64,000 bases of DNA from Gulosibacter sp. 10. GTDB lineage: Bacteria > Actinomycetota > Actinomycetes > Actinomycetales > Microbacteriaceae. The stretch lies in NCBI RefSeq assembly GCF_900163695.1, contig NZ_FUIC01000030.1, forward strand, positions 19,112 to 83,111. Reading direction: 5' to 3'. The notes under the pieces are model-generated. The model was not told the origin of the DNA and did no database searches. It saw only the letters and a program-made list of their open reading frames with translations. Position 1 is the first letter of the stretch. Each line of letters opens with the position of its first letter. The translations under genes were made by a program, and so were the position numbers. Below, one piece after another: positions 1-9,323 of this stretch.

Positions 1-579
1 CTCGCGCCCCACCCGATCGGCCATGCGCTCGGCGAGCTGCTGATTGCCGCCGCGGATGCGCACGTGGTGCTCCTCCTCGACGGCCGCGGACTCCGGCCCC
101 TCGCTCCAGTAGGCGGAGATGTTCGAGATGAGGGCGGAGCGGTGGCAGGACATCCGGCCGCGCAGCACGGCGGCGAGCTCGGGGTCGAGCCCGGCTCCGT
201 CGAGGACATCCTGGATGCTCGTGTCGGGCCCGATCCGGTCGAGGCCCGCCCAGTGCTCGACGACGGTACGGCTGGCCGCGGCGAGCGCCTCGAGGCCCGG
301 GCCGTCGGGGTCGGTCGTCGGCCGTGCGGTCGGGTTGAACCCCTGGGTCGTCATCGTCAGCCCGAGCTCCTCGGCGAGCTCGAACACGTCGGTCATCGAG
401 GATTCGAAGTATTCGCCGCCGCGCTCGGCGATCTCGCCGTTCTCGAGCGGCTCCGACCAGGTGCGGCCGCCCACGCGTGCCCGCGCCTCGAGGACGGTGA
501 CGTTCGCGCCGGCCTGCGTCAGGCGGTGGGCGGCCGTCATCCCGGCCGAGCCGGCCCCGATGATCACTACGTCTGTCAT
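1..579 (-). CDS. Flavin-containing amine oxidase, N-terminal 193 residues (runs off the window)
   Basis: Read directly from the sequence; the gene is open at base 1, so the C-terminus is missing. The ATG at 579 is followed by MTDVVIIGAGSAGMTAAHR, a dinucleotide-binding Rossmann motif (GAGSAG), then an acidic residue at the end of the second strand (VLEAR) and the GGRTWS motif of the flavin monoamine oxidase/phytoene desaturase superfamily. Such enzymes oxidise amines with FAD and O2, releasing H2O2. It lies downstream of a TetR gene on the same strand, separated by a 225-base gap that has its own AT-rich promoter-like stretch. The substrate cannot be inferred. It could belong to the catabolic operon upstream or be controlled separately by the TetR protein. 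Confidence 0.85.
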   Translation of the reverse strand, partial: MTDVVIIGAGSAGMTAAHRLTQAGANVTVLEARARVGGRTWSEPLENGEIAERGGEYFESSMTDVFELAEELGLTMTTQGFNPTARPTTDPDGPGLEALAAASRTVVEHWAGLDRIGPDTSIQDVLDGAGLDPELAAVLRGRMSCHRSALISNISAYWSEGPESAAVEEEHHVRIRGGNQQLAERMADRVGRE

Positions 580-719
580 GCTCTCTCGCCCTTCTCCGCC
601 CCCGTGGCGAACGGCCCGCGGCCTCGCCGACGAGGGGTGCTGATCGTGTCGGTGCGGCGGCGTGACGCCCGCCGTTCGCGGCTGCGGTGCCGTCGGCTGC
701 GGTGGAGGCCGCGCCGCCT

Positions 720-760
720 CCAATTTGCAATATCATCATACTGGTTATTTGGGACGAGGA
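720..760 (-). promoter_or_regulatory. AT-rich promoter/operator-like stretch before the amine oxidase gene
   Basis: A roughly 35-base AT-rich island in very GC-rich surroundings. On the minus strand it contains TATGAT (735-740), a good -10 hexamer, with only a weak -35 (CTTTCC) 17 bases upstream. CCAA and TTGG flank it with partial symmetry. It lies about 155 bases before the amine oxidase ATG and just after the TetR gene, so TetR binding here is possible but only inferred. Confidence 0.35.
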
Positions 761-762
761 AA

Positions 763-791
763 GCCCCGTCGCGCCGAGGCGAGTCCGGGGC
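763..791 (-). terminator. Hairpin after the tetR gene
   Basis: GCCCCG and TCGC arms pair with GCGA and CGGGGC around a gccgag loop, with a 3-base bulge. On the minus strand it is followed by TTTCCT, a weak T-rich tail. It sits 14 bases after the TetR stop codon, a suitable place for a factor-independent terminator. Confidence 0.4.
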
Positions 792-804
792 GAGCCGCGG
801 CGGG

Positions 805-1422
805 CTAGTCGAGCGCGACGCCGAGCGCGGACTCGACCGTGGCGACGAGCATCCCCCGCAGGCGCGGCGCCTCCTCGGTGACGCGTTCGCGGCCCTGCAC
901 GAAGATCTGCACCATGATGCCGTCCACCGTGAGCACGATCCTCGCGACGGCGTCCTCGACGTCGACGTCCGCGTCGAACTCGCCGCTGTCGACGCCGTCG
1001 CGGATGATCTGGCGGAAGGCGCGGCGCCAGGAGACGTCCACGAGATCGCGGAGCGAGCGGTAGGCCGTCGAGTCGAGCGAGCGGCCCAGCAGGTCGATCC
1101 AGATCGTCGACCGCTGCCAGGTGTTGCGCAGCGTGGCCTCCTCCACCGCGGCGGAGAGCCGGTGCGCCGCGCTGCCGGGCTGCTCGCGGATGCGCTGGAT
1201 GCGCTTCGTCACGCGCAGCAGCCGATGCTCGAACGCCTCCCGGATGAGGTCGTCGCGGGTGCCGAAATGATGCTGCAGCTTGCCCACCGAGACCCCGGCC
1301 GCCTGCGCGACGTCCTTGTACGAGATCTGGCGCGAGCCCTTCGAGGAGACGAGATCCATGACCGCCTGGAGGATGGGCGCGAGCTCGGCGCGATCGAGGG
1401 GCGGACGTCCGGGAGAGGCCAT
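805..1422 (-). CDS. TetR-family transcriptional regulator
   Basis: 205 residues, the usual TetR length. An N-terminal three-helix DNA-binding domain contains the helix-turn-helix around residues 33-55 (SYKDVAQAAGVSVGKLQHHFG), close to the family consensus. The C-terminal all-helical part is the ligand and dimer domain and gives no specificity hint. TetR proteins usually repress neighbouring transporters or catabolic genes until a small ligand binds. Here the gene lies 63 bases after the last LLM oxidoreductase gene and before an amine oxidase, all on the minus strand, so it may control either or both. The ATG at 1422 opens the conserved N-terminal MASPGRPPLDR. Confidence 0.9.
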   Translation of the reverse strand: MASPGRPPLDRAELAPILQAVMDLVSSKGSRQISYKDVAQAAGVSVGKLQHHFGTRDDLIREAFEHRLLRVTKRIQRIREQPGSAAHRLSAAVEEATLRNTWQRSTIWIDLLGRSLDSTAYRSLRDLVDVSWRRAFRQIIRDGVDSGEFDADVDVEDAVARIVLTVDGIMVQIFVQGRERVTEEAPRLRGMLVATVESALGVALD

Positions 1423-1485
1423 GCGGGAATGGTACGCGGCACCGGCCCTGCCGCGCCAGGACGCCCGAGGCGGCGCCGCGGGCGG

Positions 1486-2676
1486 TCAGCCGACCGCGGG
1501 AGTGCGCGACCACGCCTCCGCGAGGAGTTCGAAGCTCCGGACGCGATCGGCGACCGCGTGCGCGGTCGTGGTGACGAGCAGCTCGTCCGCGCCGGTGACG
1601 CGCCTGAGCGTCGAGAGCCCCTCGACCACCTGCTCCGGCGCTCCGGTGAAGCGCGTGTCGAGCCGGTCCCGCACCCGTTCGAGCTCCGCGGGCGAGAGCG
1701 GCTGCGCCGCCGCGCGCTCGGGGTCGGGATAGGGGATCGCACCGCGGCCCTCGGGCGCGCGGATCGAGGCGACCCAGTGGCCGTAGCCCTCGGCGAGCCG
1801 TCTCGCCTCCGACTCGGTGTCGGCGGCGAGCGCGTCGGCGGCGACGATGACGTAGGGCTCCCGCAGTCCCTCGGAGGGGCGGAAATGCCTCCGGTACTCG
1901 GCGACGGCCTCGAGCGTAGTGGCGGGCGAGACGTGATAGTTGGAGCCGAAGGGCAGCCCCAGGCGGCCCGCGACCCGCGCGCTGATCCCCGCGCTCGAGC
2001 CGTGCACCCAGAGCTCCGGCCGTGCGCCGTTCGCGGGCGGAGCCACGTAGGGGCCCGCGTCCTCGTCCACGGAGGTGCCGGCGAAGAGCGCTCGGAGCTC
2101 GGCGACGGCCTCCTCGAGCCCCGCGGTGTCGCCCGCGATGCGGCGGAACAGCCGCTGCGAGAGGGCGAAGCGCTTGCGGAGCCCCTGGAAGAGGTCCCGC
2201 TTGGGCGGGACGACCAGGCCGTCGACGATGCGGTTCCCCTGCGGCGCGTCGAGATTCGCGCGGTCGTCCGGCGCGGGTACGAGCGGTGCCGCCGCCGACT
2301 CCGGGGAGACCGCCGGGATGCTGCCGGACCGGCCTAGGCCGAGGTCGATGCGCCCCGGGTAGAGCGCCGAGAGCGCGCCGAAGGCCTCGGCGACCTGGAC
2401 GAGGTGGTAGTTCCCGAGCAGCGTGGCCGCGGTGCCGATGCGGATGCGCTGGGTGCGTTCGGCGAATACCGGCAGGAGGGTGGTGATCGCGGACCCGGCG
2501 ATGCCCTCGTTGAGGTGGTGCTCGGTGAGCCAGTAGCGGCCGTACCCGGCCTGCTCGGCGTGCCGGGCGACGGCGAGGGAGTCCGCGATGGCCTCTCCCG
2601 GCGTCTGCCCCTCCGAGATGGCGATGACGTCGAGCACGCCGAGGGGCGTGGTCGAAGGGTCGTGCTGCGCGGTCAT
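1486..2676 (-). CDS. LLM-class flavin-dependent oxidoreductase (luciferase-like monooxygenase)
   Basis: 396 residues with bacterial luciferase-like TIM-barrel features: an N-terminal LGVLDVIAISEG strand, WLTEHHLNE near residue 50, and GTAATLLGNYHLVQVAEAFG followed by the LGLGRSG motif typical of the MsnO8-type LLM subgroup. These enzymes use FMNH2 supplied by a reductase, plus O2, to oxidise small organic substrates; some bind F420 instead. The start overlaps the end of the ABC ATPase gene by four bases (ATGA), so the two are translationally coupled. It is the last of eight co-directional genes. Its particular substrate is unknown. Confidence 0.88.
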   Translation of the reverse strand: MTAQHDPSTTPLGVLDVIAISEGQTPGEAIADSLAVARHAEQAGYGRYWLTEHHLNEGIAGSAITTLLPVFAERTQRIRIGTAATLLGNYHLVQVAEAFGALSALYPGRIDLGLGRSGSIPAVSPESAAAPLVPAPDDRANLDAPQGNRIVDGLVVPPKRDLFQGLRKRFALSQRLFRRIAGDTAGLEEAVAELRALFAGTSVDEDAGPYVAPPANGARPELWVHGSSAGISARVAGRLGLPFGSNYHVSPATTLEAVAEYRRHFRPSEGLREPYVIVAADALAADTESEARRLAEGYGHWVASIRAPEGRGAIPYPDPERAAAQPLSPAELERVRDRLDTRFTGAPEQVVEGLSTLRRVTGADELLVTTTAHAVADRVRSFELLAEAWSRTPAVG

Positions 2677-4331
2677 GAACGGCCTCCTCGGGCGGTCTCG
2701 TGCCGGTCGGCGCCCGGCACCGCCTCGATGAGGCGGCGGGTGTACTCGGCGCGGGGAGAATAGAGGATCTGCTCGGCGGGCCCGGACTCCTGGACGCGCC
2801 CCTTGCTCAGCACCACGACGCGGTGGGCGATCTCGCGGACCACCGCGAGGTCGTGGGTGATGAACAGGTAGCTCACGCCGGTGCGCTCCTGCGTCTCGAC
2901 GAGCAGGTCGAGGATCTGGGACTGCACCGTCACGTCCAGGGCGGAGACGGGCTCGTCGAGCACGATGAGCTCCGGGTTCAGGGAGAGCGCCCGGGCGATG
3001 GCGACCCGCTGTCGCTGTCCGCCGGACAGCTCCGCGGGCAGCCGGTCGAGGAACGTCCGCGGCAGCCGCACCCGGTCGAGCAGCTCGGCGGCGATGGCGT
3101 CGAGGCGCGAGCGGGGCTCGAGCCCGTAGTTCACGAGCGGCTCGGTGACGATGCGCGAGACGCTGAGCCCGGGGGAGAGGGATGCGAACGGGCTCTGGTA
3201 GACGAGTGTGAGCGACTGGCGCACCTCGCGGTGCTCGCCGCCCGAGAGGGCGAACAGCTCTCGGCCCGCGAACCGCACCGAGCCCTCGTCGGCGTCCGCG
3301 ATGCCGAGCACCACGCGCGAGAGCGTGCTCTTGCCCGAGCCCGATTCGCCGACGAGGGCGACCGTCTCGCCGGGCCGGACGTCGAGGGAGACCCCGCGGA
3401 GCGCCTCGACCTCGCGGGCGCGGCGGCCGCGGCCCCGCCGATAGGTCTTGCTCACGCGGTCGATGCGCAGCAGCGGCTCGGCGTCGGCGTTCGCCGGTTC
3501 GAGCTCGCGCAGCGGCCGTTCCTCGAGCGAGGCGCGGAAGTCGGGCGCCGCCCTCACGAGCCGCTGCGTGTACGGATGCCGCGCGTGCCCGAGGATCTGC
3601 TCCGGCGTGCCCGATTCGACGATCTCGCCCTGCGAGAAGACGAGGATGCGGTCGGCGCGCTCGGCCGCCACCGAGAGGTCGTGGGTGACCAGCAGCAGCG
3701 AGGCGCCGGACTGCGCCACCTCCGCGTCGAGCCGGTCGAGGATGATCTTCTGGACGGTCACGTCGAGCGCGCTCGTCGGCTCATCCGCGATGAGGAGCTC
3801 GGGGCCCGGCGCGAGGGCCGCGCCGATGAGCACGCGCTGCAGCTGGCCGCCGGAGAGCTCGTGGGGATACTGCCCGGCGCGCTGCTCGGGGTCGGGGATC
3901 CCGGTGCGCTCGAGCAGCTCCACCGCCCGCTCCTGCGCCTCCTTCCGCCCCACCGGGCCGTGGATCCGCAGGCCCTCGGCGATCTGCTCGCCGATCCGGC
4001 GCACCGGGTTGAGCGACACGTTCGGGTCCTGGGGCACGAGGCCGATCCGGGCGCCGCGGATCGACCGCCATTCGCGCTTGGAGCGGGTGCGGAGGTCGAC
4101 GCCGTCGAACTCGATGCGCCCGCCGACCACCTCGGCCGCCTCGTGGAGCAGGTTGATGACGGCGTGGGCCGTCGTGGTCTTGCCCGAGCCGGATTCGCCG
4201 ACGAGCGCGACGCGCTCGCCGCGGTCGATGCGGAAGGAGACGCCGCGGAGGGCGTGGTTGCGCCGCCCCGCGACGTGGTAGTCGACGGCGAGGTGCTCCA
4301 CCTCGAGCAGGGGCGCTGCGATATCGGTCAT
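2673..4331 (-). CDS. Fused double ATPase of a peptide/nickel-type ABC importer
   Basis: 552 residues from the ATG at 4331 (MTDIAAPLLEVEHL); longer reading frames upstream run over the permease gene out of frame. Two complete nucleotide-binding domains are fused. The first has Walker A GESGSGKT at about 45-52, the LSGGQ signature and Walker B LLIADEPTSAL; the second starts near residue 275 with another GESGSGKS, LSGGQRQR and LIVLDEPVSAL. Separate DppD and DppF proteins do this job in many bacteria, and the fused form is common in actinobacteria. It powers uptake through the two adjacent permeases. Its start shares one base with the stop of the upstream permease gene (TGATG). Confidence 0.93.
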   Translation of the reverse strand: MTDIAAPLLEVEHLAVDYHVAGRRNHALRGVSFRIDRGERVALVGESGSGKTTTAHAVINLLHEAAEVVGGRIEFDGVDLRTRSKREWRSIRGARIGLVPQDPNVSLNPVRRIGEQIAEGLRIHGPVGRKEAQERAVELLERTGIPDPEQRAGQYPHELSGGQLQRVLIGAALAPGPELLIADEPTSALDVTVQKIILDRLDAEVAQSGASLLLVTHDLSVAAERADRILVFSQGEIVESGTPEQILGHARHPYTQRLVRAAPDFRASLEERPLRELEPANADAEPLLRIDRVSKTYRRGRGRRAREVEALRGVSLDVRPGETVALVGESGSGKSTLSRVVLGIADADEGSVRFAGRELFALSGGEHREVRQSLTLVYQSPFASLSPGLSVSRIVTEPLVNYGLEPRSRLDAIAAELLDRVRLPRTFLDRLPAELSGGQRQRVAIARALSLNPELIVLDEPVSALDVTVQSQILDLLVETQERTGVSYLFITHDLAVVREIAHRVVVLSKGRVQESGPAEQILYSPRAEYTRRLIEAVPGADRHETARGGRS

Positions 4332-5272
4332 CAGTTCGTACCCTTCTGGAATGCGCGGGAGATGTGGTTGGCGGCCACGACGACCACGGCGAGGATGAGC
4401 CCGGGGATCACGGTGAGCCACCAGGCCGTCGCGAGGTAGTTGCGGCCCTCGGAGATGAGCGCGCCCCACTCGGGCGTGGGCGGGGTGGCGCCGAAGCCGA
4501 GGAAGCTCAGGGCCGCGACGGCGAGGATCGCGGTGCCGAACTCGAGCGCGGCGAGCGAGAGCACCGGCGCGATCGAGTTGGGCAGGATGTGGCGGAACAG
4601 CGCGTGCCTCGGCCGGCCGCCGTACAGCCGGCTGGCCTGCACGTACGTGGAGCTCGCGACCTTGATGACCTCGGCCCGCATGATTCGCGCGAAGCTGGCG
4701 CTGCTGGCCAGCCCGACCGCGATCGCGACGTTGACCGTGCCGAAGCCGATCGCCGTGACGATGATCAGCGACAGCAGCAGCGAGGGCAGCGAGATGATCA
4801 CGTCGACGATGCGCATGGTCACCAGATCGAACCAGCCGCGGAGATAGCCGGCCAGCAGGCCGACGAGCGAGCCGATGGTCAGTCCCACCAGCACCGCGAC
4901 CAGGGTTGCGGCCATCGAGAGGGCGGTGCCGTGCACGACGCGGCTGAACTGGTCCCGCCCGACCTGGTCGGTGCCGAACAGGTGCTCGGCCGAGGGCGGC
5001 AGCAGCATCGAGTCGGAGTCGATCTTCGTCGGGTGGTGGGCCGTGAAGAGCGAGGGCCAGAACGACCACAGCAGCACCACGGCGAAGACCGCGATGGCGA
5101 GGACGAGCAGGGGGTCGGTGCGCAGCCGCCGCGCGAAGGCGGCGAATCGGGCGCGGGGGCGGCCCGGGGGCCGTTGCGGGGTTCCGGCGGCGAGCGGCGC
5201 GTCGAGGAGGGGCGCCGCCGCGGCGGACGGTCCGGCATCCGACACTGCGGGGCGGGTCTCGGTGGTGGTCAT
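4331..5272 (-). CDS. ABC transporter permease, DppC-like
   Basis: 313 residues. A Pro/Ala-rich cytoplasmic N-terminus of about 45 residues is followed by a transmembrane helix (LVLAIAVFAVVLLWSF), a periplasmic-side loop with the FGTDQVGRDQFSR motif characteristic of OppC/DppC permeases, and a BPD_transp_1 domain with about five more helices. The EAA-like loop near RHILPNSIAPVL contacts the ATPase. It pairs with the DppB-like permease whose end it overlaps by four bases. The role, importing a peptide-like or other polar solute delivered by the lipoprotein encoded upstream, follows from family and context. Confidence 0.92.
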   Translation of the reverse strand: MTTTETRPAVSDAGPSAAAAPLLDAPLAAGTPQRPPGRPRARFAAFARRLRTDPLLVLAIAVFAVVLLWSFWPSLFTAHHPTKIDSDSMLLPPSAEHLFGTDQVGRDQFSRVVHGTALSMAATLVAVLVGLTIGSLVGLLAGYLRGWFDLVTMRIVDVIISLPSLLLSLIIVTAIGFGTVNVAIAVGLASSASFARIMRAEVIKVASSTYVQASRLYGGRPRHALFRHILPNSIAPVLSLAALEFGTAILAVAALSFLGFGATPPTPEWGALISEGRNYLATAWWLTVIPGLILAVVVVAANHISRAFQKGTN

Positions 5273-6231
5273 GCCTTCGCTCCGTTCTTGAGGGCGTGCT
5301 GGTGCCTGGTGCGCGGATCGACCAGGGGGTAGACGAGGTCGGTGAGCAGGCTCGAGATGACGAAGAGCCCGGAGACCACGACGACGATCGCGAGGAGCAC
5401 GGGGCCGTCGAAGCGGCTCACGGCGTCAACGGTCAGCTTGCCCATGCCGTCCCTGCTGAACACGGTCTCGGTGATGGCGGCGCCGGCGAAGAGCTGGCCG
5501 AAGAGCAGCCCGATCATCGTGAGCACCGGCAGCAGGGCGTTCCGCGCCGCGTGGCCGAGGACGCGCGCTCCGCCCGCGCCACGGGCGAGGACGACGTCGA
5601 TGTACGGCTCCCGGAGCGTGGCCTCGAGGCTGCGGGAGAACAGCTGCGCCAGGGTCGCCGCGAGGGGGATCGCCATCGTGATGGCCGGCAGCACGAGGCT
5701 CTCGACGCCCTTGCTGCCCATCGGCGGGAACAGTCCGAGCCGGAAGGAGAACAGCTGGATCAGCAGCAGACCGATCCAGAAGCCGGGCAGCGAGATGCCC
5801 AGCGGCGGCACGGCCGCGAGGACGCGGCGCAGCCAGGGCCAGGGGGCGAAGTTGATCGCGATCGCGAGCGCCGCTGCGGCGAGGATCGCGATGACGAGGG
5901 CGGTGCCGGCGAGCGCCGCGGTCTGCGGGAGCAGCGCGAGGACGCGCTCGCCGGCAGCCTCGTTGGTCTCGTAGGAACGGCCGAAGTCGAGCTGCAGCGC
6001 GTGCTGCAGCGACGAGAGGTACTGCTCGTGCAGCGGCCGATCGAGCCCCCATTCGGCGCGCAGCGCCGCGATCTCCGACTCGTTCAGCGTCTGATCCTCC
6101 TGCGTCACGGACATCACGAGGATGGTCGCCGGGTCTCCGGGCAGGAGGTAGAGGATGAAGAAGGTGAGGGTGTAGGCGGCCCAGACGACGAAGACCGCCT
6201 GCCCCACGTGCTTGAGGATGGTGAACGCCAT
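5269..6231 (-). CDS. ABC transporter permease, DppB-like
   Basis: 320 residues. It begins with the N-terminal helix typical of OppB/DppB proteins (VGQAVFVVWAAYTLTFFILYLLPGDPA, including the LLPGDPA motif), followed by an external segment and a five-helix BPD_transp_1 domain. The cytoplasmic coupling loop is near the ARGAGGARVLGHAARNALLPVLT stretch, where the second half is the EAA-type ATPase contact. It lies 32 bases after the substrate-binding lipoprotein gene and overlaps the next permease by four bases. The partner permease, ATPase and lipoprotein are all present, so the transporter is complete. Confidence 0.92.
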   Translation of the reverse strand: MAFTILKHVGQAVFVVWAAYTLTFFILYLLPGDPATILVMSVTQEDQTLNESEIAALRAEWGLDRPLHEQYLSSLQHALQLDFGRSYETNEAAGERVLALLPQTAALAGTALVIAILAAAALAIAINFAPWPWLRRVLAAVPPLGISLPGFWIGLLLIQLFSFRLGLFPPMGSKGVESLVLPAITMAIPLAATLAQLFSRSLEATLREPYIDVVLARGAGGARVLGHAARNALLPVLTMIGLLFGQLFAGAAITETVFSRDGMGKLTVDAVSRFDGPVLLAIVVVVSGLFVISSLLTDLVYPLVDPRTRHQHALKNGAKA

Positions 6232-6263
6232 GATCGACTGCTTTCGACTTCGGCCGCGCCCGG

Positions 6264-7889
6264 TCAGGACTCGACCCAGGTGTTGAGGAAGGTGAGCCGC
6301 GAGGTGCCGTCGAGCTGGAGGTCGTGCACCTCATCGCTCACGGCGATGCGCGAGATCAGCGTGTAGAGGGGGAAGCGGTAGCCGTCCTCGATGATCGTGG
6401 TCTGCACGTCGGCGAGGGTCTGCTGGCGCTCCTCCGGGTCTTGCTGGCCGACCTGCGCGTCGAGCGCCTCGGCGATCTCGGGGAGGTCGGGGTTCTGCTC
6501 GGGGTCGAGACCCGCCTCCGCCCACACGGGCAGGAAGGCGGCCAAGTCCTGGCGCAGGCGGTCGGGCTCGTTGCGGGAGACGTTGCCGTACTGCAGATCG
6601 GACTGGTCCTCGCGCGCCGTCGCCTCCGAGACGCTCACCTGCACGACCTGCAACTCGATGCCCACCTCGGCGAGCTGCTCCTGCACCGCGATGAGCGGGT
6701 CGGAGGCCTGCCAGAAGATCACCTCGAAGCTCAGGCGCTCGCCGTCGCGCTCGCGGATGCCGTCGGCGCCGACCTCCCAGCCGGCCTCCTCGAGGATCTC
6801 CTTCGCCCCCTCCGGGTCGTGCTCGAGGGCGCCGCTCAGGTCGGTGTAGAGCGGCGTGGTCTCCGCGAGCAGGCTCGTCGCGGGGATGGCCTCGTCGCCG
6901 TAGGTGATCTTCGAGACCTCCTCGCGGTCGATGGCCTTCTGGAAGGCCTCGCGCACGGCGAGCTCCTGCAGCGGCGTGTCCTTGTCGAGCTTCGGCGTGA
7001 GCGAGAACACCGTGCCGGGGTTCGTGCGCTCGATGACGTGGAAGCCGGGGGTCTGCTCGAAGGAGTCGAGCTCGGGGGTCGTGAGGAAGGTCGCGGCCTG
7101 GACCTCGCCGGAGGTGAGGCTGCCCGAGCGGACGCTGATCTCCTCGATCTGGGTGAAGGTGATCCGGTCGAGATATGCGGGGCCCTGGTTCGAGTCGACC
7201 TCGGTGTTGAGGTTGTACTCGGGCACCTTCACGAGCACCGCCTCCTGCTCGGGGGTGTAGCTCTCGAGCTCGAAGGGGCCGGAGCCGACGTACTCGCCGT
7301 TGCGCCGGTCCTCGATCGGCAGCTTCGTGGATTCCTCGGAGATGAGGCCGAGGGTTGTCGTGCTCGTCGCCTCGAGGAACTGGAGGTTGGGTCCGGGGAA
7401 GGCGACGGTCACGACGTGCTCGGAGTCGACGGTGGTGGTGGCGCCCTCGAGCAGCTGGGAGGCGGCGGCCGCCTGGGCGCCGAGCTCGAGCAGGGCGTCG
7501 AAGTTCGCCTTCACCGCCTGGGCGTCGATGGGCGTGCCGTCATGGAATTCGGCGTCCTCGCGGAGGGTGAACGTGAACTCCGAGGAGTCCTCGCTGATCT
7601 CCCACGACTCCGCGACCCACGGCAGGACGGTGCCGGGGTTCTCGGGGTCGGAGACGGTGAGGGAGGCGACGAGCTGGCGCTGGATGGCGACGTCGTCGTT
7701 GTTGCCGCCCTGCTGGGGGTCGAGGTGGTTGAAGCCCTGCAGGCCGATGACGAGTTCGCCGCCCTCCTGCGGCTCGGTGGCCTGGGCGGAGTCCTCGGCG
7801 GCGCTGCAGCCGCTGAGGAGCAGGGCGCCGAGGGCGAGTGCAGCGGCGATCGAGGTTCGTGCGCGTCGCGCGCGCGGGATGAGGTTCAC
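6264..7889 (-). CDS. Substrate-binding lipoprotein of a peptide/nickel-type ABC importer
   Basis: 541 residues from a GTG start at 7889. A twin-arginine-like basic N-terminus and hydrophobic stretch end in the lipobox LLLSGC, so the mature protein is anchored at Cys28 or close to it. The rest is SBP_bac_5 (OppA/DppA/NikA class II) in length and motifs, including an ESWEISEDSSEFTFTLRED segment and the WQASDPLIAVQEQL region near the C-terminus. It captures the solute for the two permeases encoded downstream. The family binds peptides, nickel complexes, opines, glycosides or metal chelators, so the ligand is open. Its place between LLM monooxygenase genes suggests that the ligand is their substrate. 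Confidence 0.92.
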   Translation of the reverse strand: MNLIPRARRARTSIAAALALGALLLSGCSAAEDSAQATEPQEGGELVIGLQGFNHLDPQQGGNNDDVAIQRQLVASLTVSDPENPGTVLPWVAESWEISEDSSEFTFTLREDAEFHDGTPIDAQAVKANFDALLELGAQAAAASQLLEGATTTVDSEHVVTVAFPGPNLQFLEATSTTTLGLISEESTKLPIEDRRNGEYVGSGPFELESYTPEQEAVLVKVPEYNLNTEVDSNQGPAYLDRITFTQIEEISVRSGSLTSGEVQAATFLTTPELDSFEQTPGFHVIERTNPGTVFSLTPKLDKDTPLQELAVREAFQKAIDREEVSKITYGDEAIPATSLLAETTPLYTDLSGALEHDPEGAKEILEEAGWEVGADGIRERDGERLSFEVIFWQASDPLIAVQEQLAEVGIELQVVQVSVSEATAREDQSDLQYGNVSRNEPDRLRQDLAAFLPVWAEAGLDPEQNPDLPEIAEALDAQVGQQDPEERQQTLADVQTTIIEDGYRFPLYTLISRIAVSDEVHDLQLDGTSRLTFLNTWVES

Positions 7890-7946
7890 GGGATGTCTGC
7901 TTTCGGGGTCGCGGATGGGATGGGACGGATGCCGGGTGGGTGCGTG

Positions 7947-9323
7947 TCAGGCGGCGACGCGGCGACCCAGCGGGGCGCGCAGGCCGAGGTGCTCGCGGAG
8001 GGTGTTGCCCTCGTACTCGGCGGGGTAGGCGCCGCGCTCCTGGAGCTCGGGGACGAGCCGGTCGACGATGTCGTCGAGTCCGCCGGGCACATGGCGGAGG
8101 CCGAGGTTGAGGCCGTCGAACGCGCCGCTGCGCACGGCGTGCACGAGCCGGTCGGCGATGCCGCTCGGGGTGCCGACGAAGGAGCGGTGATCGTTGAGGT
8201 GGCGGACGAGCTCGCGCACGGAGGAGAAGCCGCGCTCGCGGCTGAGCGAGCGCCAGCCGTCCACCACCTCCTTGGGGCTCCGGTAGTGCCCGACGGTGCC
8301 CCGCTCCACCGAGATCTCCTCGGCCTCGGGGTCGAACCCGGGCAGCGGCCCATCGGGGTCGAGGCCGGGCAGCGCCTGCCCGTAGGTGTGCTCGACGAAC
8401 TGGACGACGTGGCCGTCGGTCCAGGCCGTCTCCTGGCCGTGCCGGAAGCGCTCCTCCGCCTCCTCGGGGGTGTCGCCCAGCACGATCGATCCGCCCGGGA
8501 GGATCTTCACGTCGTCCTCGGGCCGGCCGTGCGCGACGAGCCGCCTGCGGATGTCCGCGGCGAACTCGAGCGCGGCGCCGAGCTCCGAATGCCTGGAGAA
8601 GATGACATCGGCCTGGCGGACGGCGAGGTCCCGGCCGCCGGCGGAGTCGCCGGCCTGGAACAGCACGGGGTGCCCCTGCGGGCTCGACGGCACGGTGTGC
8701 CGGGCGCGCACGCCCTCGAACTCGCCCGCCGGGGTCACGGGCGAGACCTGCGGGGCCCACTGCGCCGCGCGCCGATCGCCGCTCGGCTCGATGTCGGCCC
8801 AGGAGTTCCACAGCGCCCGGACGAGCTCGACGTTCGCCTCGGCGTGCGCGTAGCGGTGCGGCACGTCCACGTAGCCGCCGCGGCGGAAGTTTTCGCCGGT
8901 CCAGGAGTTCACGGTGGTGACGATGTTCCACGCGGCGCGCCCGCGCGAGAGCACGTCGAGCGAGGCGAGGCGGCGGGCGAGCGCGTACGGCTCGTGGTAG
9001 GTGGCGTTCTGCGTCGCGACGAGGCCGATCCGCGAGGTGATGGCCGCGAGCGCCGCGAGGTGGGTCTGGGAGTCGGGGCGCCCGGCGACGTTGAGCTCGA
9101 TCACCTCGCCGAGGTGCTCGCGCAGGCGGAGCCCCTCGCCGAAGAAGAACGCGTCGAACAGGCCGCGCTCCGCGGTGCGGATGGTGCGGCGGAACGCCTC
9201 GAACTCGATCTGGTCGAGCGCGTCGGGGGACTGCCAGTCCACGCCCTCGCCCACGCCGGCGTAGAAGACGCCGAAGTGGACCCGGGCATCGGGACGGGGG
9301 AGGTCGGTGGTGGTCGCGGTCAT
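7947..9323 (-). CDS. NtaA/SnaA/DszA-type FMN-dependent monooxygenase
   Basis: 458 residues from the ATG at 9323; longer frames enter the upstream gene. It matches the NtaA/SnaA/DszA/SoxA branch of LLM proteins: FGVFYAGVGEGVDWQ at the start, LFDAFFFGEGLRLR, QNATYHEPYALARRLASLD, the RAAWNIVTTVNSW motif and the later PVLFQAGDSAGGRDLA segment. Characterised members of this branch cleave nitrilotriacetate, EDTA, dibenzothiophene sulfone or sulfur compounds with FMNH2 and O2. It overlaps the preceding LLM gene by four bases and precedes the binding-lipoprotein gene by 57 bases. Of the four LLM proteins here it is the clearest candidate for carbon-nitrogen or carbon-sulfur cleavage. No flavin reductase is adjacent. 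Confidence 0.92.
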   Translation of the reverse strand: MTATTTDLPRPDARVHFGVFYAGVGEGVDWQSPDALDQIEFEAFRRTIRTAERGLFDAFFFGEGLRLREHLGEVIELNVAGRPDSQTHLAALAAITSRIGLVATQNATYHEPYALARRLASLDVLSRGRAAWNIVTTVNSWTGENFRRGGYVDVPHRYAHAEANVELVRALWNSWADIEPSGDRRAAQWAPQVSPVTPAGEFEGVRARHTVPSSPQGHPVLFQAGDSAGGRDLAVRQADVIFSRHSELGAALEFAADIRRRLVAHGRPEDDVKILPGGSIVLGDTPEEAEERFRHGQETAWTDGHVVQFVEHTYGQALPGLDPDGPLPGFDPEAEEISVERGTVGHYRSPKEVVDGWRSLSRERGFSSVRELVRHLNDHRSFVGTPSGIADRLVHAVRSGAFDGLNLGLRHVPGGLDDIVDRLVPELQERGAYPAEYEGNTLREHLGLRAPLGRRVAA